From NCBI GenBank assembly GCA_032871835.1, contig CM065298.1:96595891-96659890 (forward strand): a stretch of 64,000 nt of DNA. Reading direction: 5' to 3'. Of this stretch, positions 45,163-56,163 are shown one piece after another (the first letter of the stretch is position 1; each line of letters opens with the position of its first letter). The stretch is from Dipteronia dyeriana (Eukaryota > Streptophyta > Magnoliopsida > Sapindales > Sapindaceae). The position numbers and the translations under genes are program-made. The notes under the pieces were generated by a model, which saw only the letters and a program-made list of their open reading frames with translations, searched no databases and was not told the origin of the DNA.

Positions 45163-48100
45163 ATGAAAATTAGGTTGAGGGATTCACTTAAAACTCCAGA
45201 AGAATACTTGTACGAGGGCAAACTGACACGACACGACACAACCATTTTGATGCCCCCGCCCATATAGACGACACGCTGAACCGTGTCCCTGTAGAATTTG
45301 AAGATGAAGACCGTCGGCGGTTCATGGCGTCTTATATCAGGCATTTCCTGACGATGCATAGGGAGATGAAGTTTTCTGGTGGTATTATCCATCGGTTGCT
45401 TTTAAGGGAGCTCCATCATAACGGCCCCACAGATGAGATGCACTTTATGTTAGGAACCCAGTCGGTGAGGTTTTCGAAGGTGGAATTTTACCTGATCACC
45501 GGACTGCAGTTTGGAGTTGTACCAGAGACCACAATGTATGCAGCATTGGAGAATGACATACATGAGCGGTACTTTCCTGGAGCCGAGGAGGTGTCGCTGG
45601 AGCAGATTAGGGGTGTTGTCACCGGCACAGATTTCAGACAGGCGTATGATGCTGTCAAGCTCCGCCTCTTATATATGCTGAACTGGATATTGATGGGGTG
45701 GATGAGAGATTCAAGATTCCAGTTTGGCAGTTTCGGGTGGTTGAGGACCTAGATGTCTTCGACGCGTTCCCGTCGGGTGCCTACGTGTACAGACATTCTA
45801 TTCACTCGTTCAAGCACGCTTGACGGGCGAAGAGACGGGTTCGAGCGACACCGGCATGAAAAAGGCGCTGATGTACACAGGGTGGAGACCTACAACATAT
45901 ACGGTCTTTCTCATGCCCTGTTGGTAAGAAGTTCGAACTACAAATTGTACTTTATTGTTGGTGCCCAAAATTGTATGGATACTTATCGTACTTATCCATG
46001 ATGCAGATATTTGCTTTGGAGGTGATCCCTGAGTTGGCCAAAGAGGCCGGTGTCCAGAGGGTTACTGATCTAACTCTCCGTATTTTGAAGTGGGAGTTGA
46101 CCAAACAACCGAAAGGGAATAAGCTAGCAAAGATTTTCAAAGCCAGGGTATGTATTTATTTTGTTAATGTTTTTATTAGTTAGTATTTGTACAATGACAT
46201 TGTTCTAACTAATATTTCAAATGTTTACGCTCAAGGAATTGGTGCCGACACCAGCTGAGAGACAAGCACCATACTATGCATGCATAGACGAGGGGGGGGG
46301 GGGAGAGCATGTATGTAGAAGATGACATGGATGATATGCCGCCTGAGGTCCCTGATCGGACCACTTTAGGCAGGATTAGTGGTACAGACAGGACCATTGA
46401 CAATGAGGGATCTGAGCCCGCTGCTGGAGGTTTAAGGCCCAGTGACAGTGAGGGATATGAGACAGACCCTCAACGAGAAAGGCATAGGCATAGGCGGGTT
46501 CGGTTTTCCACCCCTGGACATGGTACATCTGCAGGGGATTCCCGTGGGGCGTTGGACTTGATGGAAAGGTCAGCTGAAAACAAAGTTAAGTGTTTTTTAG
46601 TAACACGTATTGATAGTTTTGTACTAACATTGTAGACATGATTTCAGACTCCGTGGACTGAAATGTTGAACTATGTGCGTGAAGCCCTCCGAAAGAGTGA
46701 TGATGATCGTCAAGAGCAACACCGATTGTTACTTGATATGATCTGGGGGCTTCAAGGTTCGTACACACTGGGATGGCCCCCCACCTCCTGATCAATTATT
46801 TAGTCCCGGAGGATCGATTGATAGGTTTATAGGGGAGACAGACACCCAGGCTCAGGGGTCCCCCCACCTCCCATCACATCGATCCCCCCACCTCGCAGCA
46901 CATCATTCCCCCCACCTCCTAGCATATCGATTTAACCACCGTTGTCCCCTCCCCCACCCAGCACGTCCGTGGCATCGGAGAGGGCCTCTCCCCCACCCAG
47001 CACGTCCGTCCCATAGGAACGGCCCCCTCCTCAACCCAGCACGTCCGTGGCGACGGAGAGGTTCCCTCCCCCACCTTGCACGTCAATGGCGTCGGAACTG
47101 TCCCCTCCCCCACCTAGCATAACCGTACCGTTGGAGCGGTCCCCTCCCCCACCCAGCACGTCCGTCCCGTCGGAGAGGTCCCCTCCCCTAGTGAAGCGTT
47201 TAGGTAAGCGCAGATGGCAGTTGGTGAGCCCTTACACAGATCCATGCCGTCCAAAGAGGTTAAAGACACAGCCCGAGTTTGTGGAACACATTTTTGACCC
47301 CTACGGACTAGTGGACGGTGACCACCTAGTGGCATACAAGGCCTTCAAGAGGAACATCAACGGGGAACAGTGAGTCCAACTTTTTTTAATACAAATAGAT
47401 GTACATTTCTTGTTTATTCTAATTTATGTATAGCTAAGGTAATTCAATCATTATACAGACGTGATGTGGACGTATTATCACCAGTTATCGCGGGATGGTT
47501 CGTGCGTATGCAGTCCAACTTCATGGACTTGGAGGACACGGTACGTACTTATTATATTTCATATTAACTTTTGTGTAAGTATTGTTGAATTGTTAACAAG
47601 TACGGTGGTTTTATTGTTTGTCAGCATATGGATGCATACCTAAATATTCTACGCAAGCGTCAGCGAGGATTCCACAATGTGTACAACCAGAGGATCAACG
47701 TGTTGGATACACAATTTTATGTAAGTAGTTGTAACATTGGGGAATCACATCAGATTTTATGCTTCTGTATTAATAATACGATCTTGTCAATGCTTGTACA
47801 GCCACTTATGTTGTACATGTGGGAGAGGATGATGCCTCGTGATTCCCACGGTGCTGTGAGCATGGCAAGGTGGAATGTGTTACAGTTCCGATGGTTGGAA
47901 GAGGACCTTTTCACGGTCCGTGGAGCAACCACGAGTGGAAACCGCCCATGGCACGAGGTTGACCAGGTAAGTGTTACATGATTGAGATGATTTAAAAAAT
48001 AATTGTAAGTATATCCTTCGCTAACACGGCATGCAAACAGGTGCTGATTCCGTGCAACGTTGGGGCCCAACATTGGCTGGTGGTGAGCGTCGACCTTTGT

Positions 48101-48543
48101 CGCGGGAAGATTGATATTTATGACCCCTGGAGACAGGAAGTCCCTTATCATATCAGGCACCAGCAGGTCCGGCCATTACGGTGGTTTTTACCCTCCATGT
48201 TGAGTGATACAGGGTTCCACACAGTAGGGCATCCTGGGCGTCGGGCGTTCACTCGGGAAAATAAGCCCTTCTCGGTCAGTCTGGTGCATCCTTCTACAGT
48301 CCCCCAACAAAAGAAATTGTAAGACATTCTATTTCATTCACGTGTTTACATATTGTTTATGAACGATTTCTAATGGTGTTTTATGTCCCGAATTGTAGAA
48401 GTAACTGTGGTCCCCATACTTTGAGAATTATCGAGTACATAGTGGTGAACCGAAGGCCTTTTGATTGGTCAGAGGACGACATGGGGATGATTCGGAAAAA
48501 AATGGCTGTGGAGATTTTTGCTAACTCCAGGCTCGCAAAGTGA
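45163..48543 (+). pseudogene. DUF1985-Ulp1 protease gene carried by the MULE, 5' part broken
   Basis: An intron acceptor (GCAG) precedes the ATG at 45163. 45324-45752 is the DUF1985 domain (VRFSKVEFYLITGLQFG, LRLLYMLNWILMG). Frames shift near 45250, 45695, 45820 and at a 12-G run (46292-46303). 46840-47190 is a Pro/Ser-rich repeat with stops. The 3' exons are clean: up to 47369, then 47459-47540, 47625-47720, 47802-47966, 48041-48318 and 48399-48543, all GT-AG and in phase. They encode a C48 (Ulp1-type) peptidase: His in AQHWLVVSVDL, Asp in IDIYDPW, Cys in LSNCGPHTLRIIEY. Ulp1 enzymes cleave SUMO or like modifiers; the role in the transposon is unknown. Confidence 0.85.
46840..47190 (+). repeat. 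39-bp coding minisatellite (Pro/Ser repeat)
   Basis: Tandem units encode SPPPPSTSVASER-like 13-mers, about seven to eight copies with variation. Two stop codons (near 46933 and 47012) fall inside. It links the DUF1985 half to the Ulp1 half, probably as a disordered spacer. Confidence 0.85.
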
Positions 48544-48719
48544 TTTTTTGTATATTACCATTTGAGCTGTGCCTACGTGTAATTAATTCATGAATATTAA
48601 TTCATTCATTATTCATTCATTAATATTAATTCATTCATTAATAAGTAATTATTGCAATTCCAAATTATGACAATATGATACACTTCCAAAAGTTTTCAAT
48701 GTGATCAAAAAATTGTCAT

Positions 48720-51496
48720 TCATTCCCTATTAGAGTCAATGTTAGGATACGTTTGTTTGTTGTGTCCAATTGAATGACATATGTTACACTTGCGGCGGTA
48801 TTCATCGGGAACAGCTCTTCTTGTACCTTCATTAATCATCGGTGGATTAGAACATCTCCTGTAATTATGCCCTGGTTGTCCATATATTCGACAGGATTGT
48901 GTAGTTGTCCTCTCCGAAGACGAGACATGGCGACCCGCCCTCGGGCGTCCTGCTTGTCTCCTGGAGTTTGGATTCAAAATCACCCTCTGAGCAATGTCAG
49001 ATAGCACAACCCAAGTGGAAGGATGGCCCACCGGTATAATAGGAACCGAGTACGCGTTAATAAGTGTCTGTGTCTTGTAGTAGTCCGCACACAAAGTTGT
49101 GAAGTCCAAGTTTCGCTCCCTGTTAAAAAAAAATGAAAACAATCATCTTCACCAAGAAAATGATCAGTAATTTTTCAAAGTTGTGAAGTCCAAGTTACAG
49201 TAATCTACCGTGCCACCGTAAGGGCGTGAGAACATAGAAAATGATCCATTTGAAATTTGTTACAAGTACAAGTCTTTCGAGCTAAGTCTACAGTCCACTG
49301 TTTTCCAGACCGTCTGACCAAAAAAATGTTCCAGTCGACTGGATTAACAGTCAAATAACCACACTTCTCCACACGTTTTAAGAGCACAAGATGTGTTGCG
49401 TCGGTCAACTGATAGCGCATGGTTTGTGTAGCACTATAGCGATCATGAAACCACCGTTGTAGCATATTCCTAATGAACTCAGCCAGAGTCAACATAGGCA
49501 GTTGGCGTGCAAATTTGAGGCATGAGTTTATGCATTCTGCAGTATTAGTCGTCATCACCCTATACCTTCTTTCCGGGCAGTGTACACGGGACCACTTGTG
49601 TGGACCTGCATCAATGACATAATCATATGCATTCTAGTGCAAGTTTCTTAACTCTTCCATATGCTGGTTATATTTAAACTCAGTGTATGTGCGTGCTGCT
49701 TTGTCCATTATTACGGTAACATCCTTCCTATGAAATCGCTTTTTGACATTTTCAGCAAAGTGCCGGCAATATATGGTATGGGTGGCATAAGGGAACACAT
49801 TAGAAATCCCTGCTTAAATGCTTGCATGCCTATCGGAAATGAAAACTAGCTCATCAATATGACCTAGGGAACCCTTCAAGCAATCCAAAAACCATTCCCA
49901 TGAAAGATTGTTTTCTGAGTCGCCGTACCCAAAAGCAATTGGATACGCATGTTCATTCCTATCTTGTGCTGTTGCAACAAACATTGTACCCCGTAACCGT
50001 CCCTTCAAATGGGTACCATCAACTGCAATGACTGGACGCATACACGTTCGGAATCCTCTAAGTGAGGCACCAATCGACATGAAGAAGTATATAAATGTAT
50101 CATCTTCGTTGCACTGTAAGTCAATGATTGTGCCAGGATTTTGTTGTTCCAAAACGTAACCAAATGATGGAAGCAGTTGGAAGGTTTCCTCATGTGTTCC
50201 ATATGTCAGTGACAACGCATAATCGAGGGCGGCGTGTGCCTTACTGTACATGATTTGTATTCCATACATTGATTTCATGTCGGCGATTATGTCTTTCGGA
50301 CGCATTAGTCGACCATCTTGTTGTTGAAGTCTAGGTGCAATAACTTCTCCAATTGTGACTGCACTAGCTTGTCGGTGCCGGCGATGAATTTCCTCTAACA
50401 GACAAGTGTGTTCGTTGACAAAACTTCTTACTTGAAAGTATGTGCCTTCATCTCTCCTCACCGCTCTTAACTTCCACGTACAATTTCCCATCAAACAAAC
50501 TAGATGTAATGTTGTCTTATTGGACCTTTTTACCTTCCACTCGAAGTTCTGCCGCATTGGAAAATGGCCTACTAGTCTCTTCAAATCCTTTTTCGTTGCA
50601 AAAAACTGGCCTTTATATATCATGCTTGTAGGTTCATCTTCAAACAAGTTCCTGCTTCCACCAATACCAAACGAGTATGATTCAGCTCCTGCAATAACCC
50701 ATGTTCTTGCATTATTTGAATCATCTGCAGTTACATTAGCCCTCCCCTCGGAGGTCCCAACTATATCTGGTGCATTGGAACTAAATCTGTGTACATGTCT
50801 TACACGTCTTTCTGTTTCGACAGGTTCTGCATCATCCTGATTGTCCTCTACATTTTCTACAGAATTTAAATTGCCCTCATTATCCACCTCATGATTCACC
50901 CCAACATTCAGTGCTGTATTCTCCTCATTGTTGATGTCATTGTAGATCTCATTGTATTGGTGGTTGTACTCTCTACCATTCATCTCAATATGACAACCAA
51001 ATACATCGTCGAATTGAGGTTCCGGTCTATTATCATGGGCGACTACTTCCGGTGGGACAACACATATGTTTTCCCGACCATCAATCCCACTTCTTTCTGT
51101 GAACAACTGGTTGCTTTCGCATGACGATCGAAATTGTTAGGTGTTATCAAGATGAGGGATATCTTTACCAATGACACCTCCCGCTAGCCTCTCGATTAGA
51201 CTAACACATACTTGAGGGATCACCCTATCTTCCCCTAGCATAACTTGAACATCGTCATTGTTTCTCATAAATGTACAACATGTAGTCCCATGAACAATTG
51301 ATAGAGACTGTAGCTCAGCACTGTATTTGTTCTCATCAAACATCATAATGGTTTGCACGATCGACACCAGTTCGTTGTAACTCAAATTCTTTGACACATA
51401 CAAACCTTGGTTATCGGAACCTAAATACCTCTGATTTTCGTCTGGTAATTGCTCTCATCGACCGTTGTAAGATATGACTATTCTCAGCCTATCCAT
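48720..51496 (-). pseudogene. Mutator-like (MuDR) transposase of the Kaonashi-type element
   Basis: One frame runs from the ATG at 51496, with four in-frame stops (51457-51455 TGA, 51139-51137 TAA, 49816-49814 TAA, 49636-49634 TAG) and no frameshift. One 89-bp intron (49120-49208, minus strand) joins ...HALTVAR to ERNLDFTTL. Domains: PB1-like N-terminus, acidic linker, MuDR DNA-binding domain (CTWKLRAVRRDEGTYFQVR), MULE core with Asp in VIAVDGTHLKG (~50019), Asp in ISDRHA (~49833) and Glu in TNTAECINS (~49537). These are followed by a SWIM finger (CTCNKFQMDHFLCSHAL). Two C-terminal zinc knuckles have each lost a Cys to Tyr. The enzyme would cut and paste the element; this copy is dead. Confidence 0.92.
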
Positions 51497-51602
51497 TGTC
51501 CTATCAAAACCAACATCAAAAACCATTAATAAGGAAAAAAATATTTCATATTAAATTTACAATTATAAAGGATTAAACAAAAATGAAAAGTGTAAGATAT
51601 GA

Positions 51603-52100
51603 AGCTTTTTTTAAAAACGGATCGAGATTTTTTTGTACATGATCGAGCCATTTTTGTACATGACCGAGCTATTTCTAATGGGATAGAGTTTTTTTTTGTT
51701 CAAGACCGACCTCTTTTTCTACATAATCGAGCTTTTTAATATATGACTCGAGCTTTTTTTCATATGCCTCGAGCCTATTTGAAAGGGATAGAGCTTTTTT
51801 TTGAGGAATCGAGCTTTTTTGTGAGGGATCGTGCTTTTTTTGTGCGGTATCCAGCCTTTTTCATAAGGGATCGAGCTGTTTGTGTGAGGGATCGAGCTAT
51901 TTGTGTGAGAGATCGAGCTTTTTTTGGCAGGGATCGAGCCTTTTTTCTGATGGATCGAACCTTTTTTCCCATGGATCGAGCATTTTTTCCAGGGATCGAG
52001 CTTTTCTTTTTACATATCTACAGCATCTATTTTTGGAATCGACCTTTTTTAGAATTTGATCGAGACTTAGTTTCACATTTCTGAGCTTTTTTACAAATGT
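51603..52100. repeat. GATCGAGC minisatellite, right block
   Basis: About 500 bp of the same kind of unit as 44126-45123 (GATCGAGC followed by a T run), in the same plus orientation, with more variable spacers (GTACAT, GTGAGG). It lies upstream of the transposase start and inside the right end of the MULE. Confidence 0.92.
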
Positions 52101-52620
52101 TTCGACCTTTTTTTAAAACATTTTCACATTGTATGCCCAAGATTATAAACTTGTTTGCACCACTACAACTCAACTCGCCCAAATATATATACAAAAAAAT
52201 ATGCATACATGTTCATTCATTCTTTGTAAAAAGTTTACAACTCCAGGACATCAACATAAAAAAATTCAAACAATATGTTCATAAATGTTCATACAGTGTT
52301 ATACCACACAAAAATACAATAAAAAATGGAAATGAAAATCAGAAATATTATTTTACCTTCTTGTGCAAAATCTGGATTATGTGCAATATCTGGAAAACAA
52401 TAAATCTGGAATGAAGTTCGTTTTGTGAAGAAAAAATGGAGTAGGTGATTGATTTTCAGACAACTTTATTACATGACAACCTTTAAAGAATAAAATATCG
52501 ATTATTTAAGGGCAATTTCGGTAGCTCACCATAATAGGTTCCTTTTAAACTTAACTTATTATAAAGGTGACATCACTGCAATTGACCAACAAAAAGGTGA
52601 CATTCCTCACCATTTCCACT

Positions 52621-52944
52621 TTACCTTATTGGCCATTCTTCCCCCTGTCAATAAACTTATTCGCCAAAACCCCCCCTCTCATTAGCTTTGCCGTTAAAAT
52701 AGGTTACTCTGACAGTGACAAACCACTTAAAGACCATTTTACCCTTAATATATGCTATTTAAAGAGAAAATATTGTTGTGCCCCTAAAATGATAAATTTT
52801 GAAAGTATAAAAATACCCCCTCTTCTCCAATAGACCTGTACACATTCATTATTTTTCTATTTTTCTTTCTCCAAAGACATTTGTAACAGCTATTTAGCTA
52901 AAACCATCCATTTCTCTCGTTCCATATTAATAAATACAAACTAC
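52621..52944. other. noncoding DNA between two MULE relics
   Basis: C-rich words (52672-52680) and AT-rich DNA; no gene recognised. Confidence 0.5.
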
Positions 52945-53262
52945 AACAGCCATGCAATCATCCATTTCTCTCTTGTACACAACAATTTCTTTCCTTTACA
53001 CAAATACAATCATACAAACTACAACATCCATACAATCATCCATTTCTCTCTTGTACACAACAATTTCTTTCCTTTACACAAATACAATCATACAAACTAC
53101 AACAACCATACAATCATCCATTTCTCTCTTTTACACAACAATTTCTTTCCTTTACACAAATACAATCATACAAACTACAACAGCCATACAATCATTCATT
53201 TCTCTATTTTACACATCAATTTCTTTCCTTTACACAAATACAATCATACAAACACATTTGCA
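52945..53262. repeat. 78-bp tandem repeat, about four copies
   Basis: CATCCATTTCTCTCTTGTAC begins at 52959 and 53037, and again at 78-bp steps with small changes. Because 78 is a multiple of three, a 124-aa open frame runs through it with a 26-residue repeat; I regard it as non-genic. Confidence 0.9.
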
Positions 53263-53804
53263 TACACATTTTAATACAATCGTCTCCCACCATGGAAGGA
53301 AGTTCAAGCACAAGCAACAACAATAATGGAACAATTACATTGAGAAACATATCATTAAGTGTTTTCTTTCATACATGAATAATTCAAAATTACTTAGCAT
53401 TCATACATGCTTATAATACCATCGAAAGCAATGGAAAATATTCCCACAACTAACCATACAAAATCCCACCAAGTGGTTGCAAAAGAATGCTTTTGATCCA
53501 ATAAAAAATAGCAAACATAAAATATATCAACACCTAAGCACTAATCAGTTTAAGTGCTTACAAAAAGCTTACAAAAATACCAATTGCTGCTATATAATCA
53601 GTCTAAGTGCATAGTCACTTGAGACTATGGTTGTGTCTGAATTACAATGGGAAGCTGAGAAGAGGAGGCAACACCATCTTGTGTTGGCTGAGAAGAGGAG
53701 GCAACATCATCTTGTGCTGGCTGAGAAGATAAGGCACCTGTTGCAGCACTCTGTACACAAAAACAACAACAAAACACAATGCTTAATGAATACCATCAAT
53801 AATT
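53263..53804. other. noncoding DNA
   Basis: No gene recognised. A short duplicated stretch at 53655-53715 repeats GAGAAGAGGAGGCAACA. Confidence 0.5.
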
Positions 53805-55870
53805 TCAAAAGGATTTTAATAGATCTATTATTACCTTATTGCTTATAGAAGTTTCAACACCTTTGCTAGTCCTCTTGTTATGTCCAGCTTGTTTGCATTT
53901 TGCACAAATAACACTCTCACGCCTAACTGTTTTTTGTTTCTCACCAAATTCCCTTTTTCTTAAAAGTTTCGTTATGCCGAATTTCTTTTTCAGTGGTGGT
54001 GGAATAACATGTTGTACATCAATATTAGCCCATGTAGATAAGTCAGGAATAAGATGGATCATACTACGGTATGTTGTTTAAAAGGTTGACTTTGACAAGC
54101 TAGGGTGAATAAAGTCAATTAGCCTCTCATTCTTTCCACCCATCCCATAAAAGTTTCTAATACCAGCTAACGCATGGCTGCATGACACCCCATTAATTTG
54201 TCATTGCCCACACTCACAGGTAGCATCTCTTAATTTGATAGTATATACCTTAGTTAAACCCAACATCTCATATTCCTTTTCTCCCGCATGTATCATTTGA
54301 AGGACTCTACTCTCCAAACTAGCTTTCACAATCTTCTTATTGACAGTTGGTGGGAACTCATTTTTCCACCTAGTACAATCTTCTTTTCTCTGCTGGAATC
54401 TAGTAATCACCAACCTTCTAATGTATTCCAACAAACTCAAATATATCCTCACCCTATACTCTCCCAACAAACTATTGAAAGCTTCTGTCATGTTATTAGT
54501 GATATGTTCACACTTAATACTATGTTCAAAGGCAAGTCTAGACCAATGTTTGGGTTCAATTTCTTCTAACCATGCTTCTGCACCAACACTTACTACATCT
54601 ATATCAACCATAACTCTCTTGAACACATGCTTATCATAGGCCCTACTAGCTTCCCAAAATAGATCTTTCAGCTTTTTAGTTGAATATGATTCTTAAGGTT
54701 AGCATAAATATGTCTTGCACAGTACCTAATTATAACATGTAAAGACAATAAGCATAGACAATAAACTGAAATTTAAACAAAATAAGATTTTGAAACATTT
54801 AGCCATTACATTTTAAAAAAAATAAACCAAAATAGTACATTATATTTGATTTTGGCCATTCAGTTTCAAAGCCCCTAGCACCCTCTTATACCTATCACTC
54901 ATGAAACATATTGGTTGGTGTTCATGGTACTTTAAAAATCCACACAATTTGCTCAAAAACCAAGTCCAACTTAACAATGATTCCCCTTCACATATGCAAA
55001 CCGCTAGTGGATACAATCCACTGTTTGCATTCAATGCAACAGTCGAGAGGAGTACCCTTTCAAATGGCAGCCATCAATGCCAATGAAAGACCTACAACCA
55101 TCAATGCCAATGAAAGGCCTACAGCCCTCAATAAAACCCCATCTTTGTGCTTCAAAGCTAAGGAAAATCTTTGGAAGTTTGGTTTAGGTTGTGGTAATGC
55201 AATATACACTGCTGAACCCGGATTACATTGTTGCACCATGAATGCATATCTCCTAAGATGATTAAAACATGCATCATGCTCTTTACTCAACACAGTTAAT
55301 GCCCCTTTTTTTGCCTTGTACAATCTTTGAGCATCAACAATGACATTAAATTGATGTCTAAACACATCTACCAGCTCCATATCATTGGTAACTTCTTTTC
55401 TCTCACAAAACCATGGACAAAACACCCACACACATTATTCCTCACATGGAACTTCCTCACTACCAGTGATTTTTTGGGACAATGCTTGCAACAATGTAAT
55501 CAGGCTGATGTTATCTGCATCACAACTACCAAGATCAACCATAGTAGAGTCATAATTGACTAAAACATCAAGTATATCCATGTTCTTACTGCCTAAAAAT
55601 AATAATAATTCAATCACTATGCATACATAATATGTACATATCAGACATATTATATGCATATGAAAATATTAAACATACTATGTACTAAATTTCTTTCACC
55701 GGTGCATAATAGTACTAACTTTTTTAAAGCTCTAGATACATACATTCTATTCTTTTTCATTATTTGCCATGTTGTCAATCCTACTGGAAGTTGATGAAAG
55801 CTTATAAATCTCTTTTTAAAAGTAAAGAAACAAAATGATATATTTTCAAAATGCATACTTGGTTCATAAC
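53805..55870 (-). pseudogene. Mutator-like (MuDR) transposase relic 3
   Basis: On the minus strand, 55060-55431 covers the region before the MULE core (NVIVDAQRLYKAKKGAL, FNHLRRYAFMVQQCNPGSAV). The first catalytic Asp lies in IGIDGC, which is tandemly duplicated (see Part 2), near 55070-55130. The second lies in CFMSDRYKRVLGAL (54840-55034). An intron probably separates this from YCARHIYANLKNH (about 54720). 54201-54626 has NNMTEAFNSLLGEYR (conserved Glu) and ends at a stop inside the SWIM finger (CECGQ, stop, then CSHALAGI). 53805-54062 holds a zinc-knuckle-like segment with one Cys lost (CAKCKQAGHNKRTS). It belongs to a different MULE lineage from relics 1 and 2. Confidence 0.88.
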
Positions 55871-56163
55871 ATCAGTTATAGAAGACAAGAAATCATTAAA
55901 AAAAAAGTATAAAAAACAAAAACAGGTGTTTACTGAGTCAAACCTATAACATAGTTTAGTTGTTCTAATCATAAATCACACTAAAGCCAAAAAAAAAAAA
56001 AACAGTCAGGACATATTTAACCGTTGATACTTATTTAACCACGTCGAAAAATCAGTAGACGTACATTTCGATTGCCATTGACAATAAACCAAATTATAGA
56101 CATTCGACAACAACCCAGTTCAATATATAACATAAACCTGACATATATATATATACATACATA
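55871..56163. other. noncoding DNA
   Basis: AT-rich, A14 run near 55990; ends in a TA/CATA microsatellite next to the following element. Confidence 0.5.

Larger units (their letters stand above)
43735..52620. mobile_element. Kaonashi-type Mutator-like element (Ulp1-bearing MULE), about 8.9 kb, decayed
   Basis: A DUF1985-Ulp1 protease gene (plus strand) and a MuDR transposase gene (minus strand) converge. Their stop codons are 176 bp apart. The outer ends resemble each other in inverse orientation: left TATCACCACTTTACTAATG and GTTTAAAAGGCACC (43783-43820), right complement TGTCACCTTTATAATAAG and GTTTAAAAGGAACC (52530-52572). Similar GATCGAGC minisatellites lie between each end and the nearest gene. 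Exact termini and the 9-bp duplication could not be fixed. Confidence 0.75.

Noticed and set aside
52952..53326. 124-aa frame with a 26-residue repeat
   Set aside because: It is produced by a 78-bp tandem repeat, a multiple of three, with no coding signal outside the repeat.
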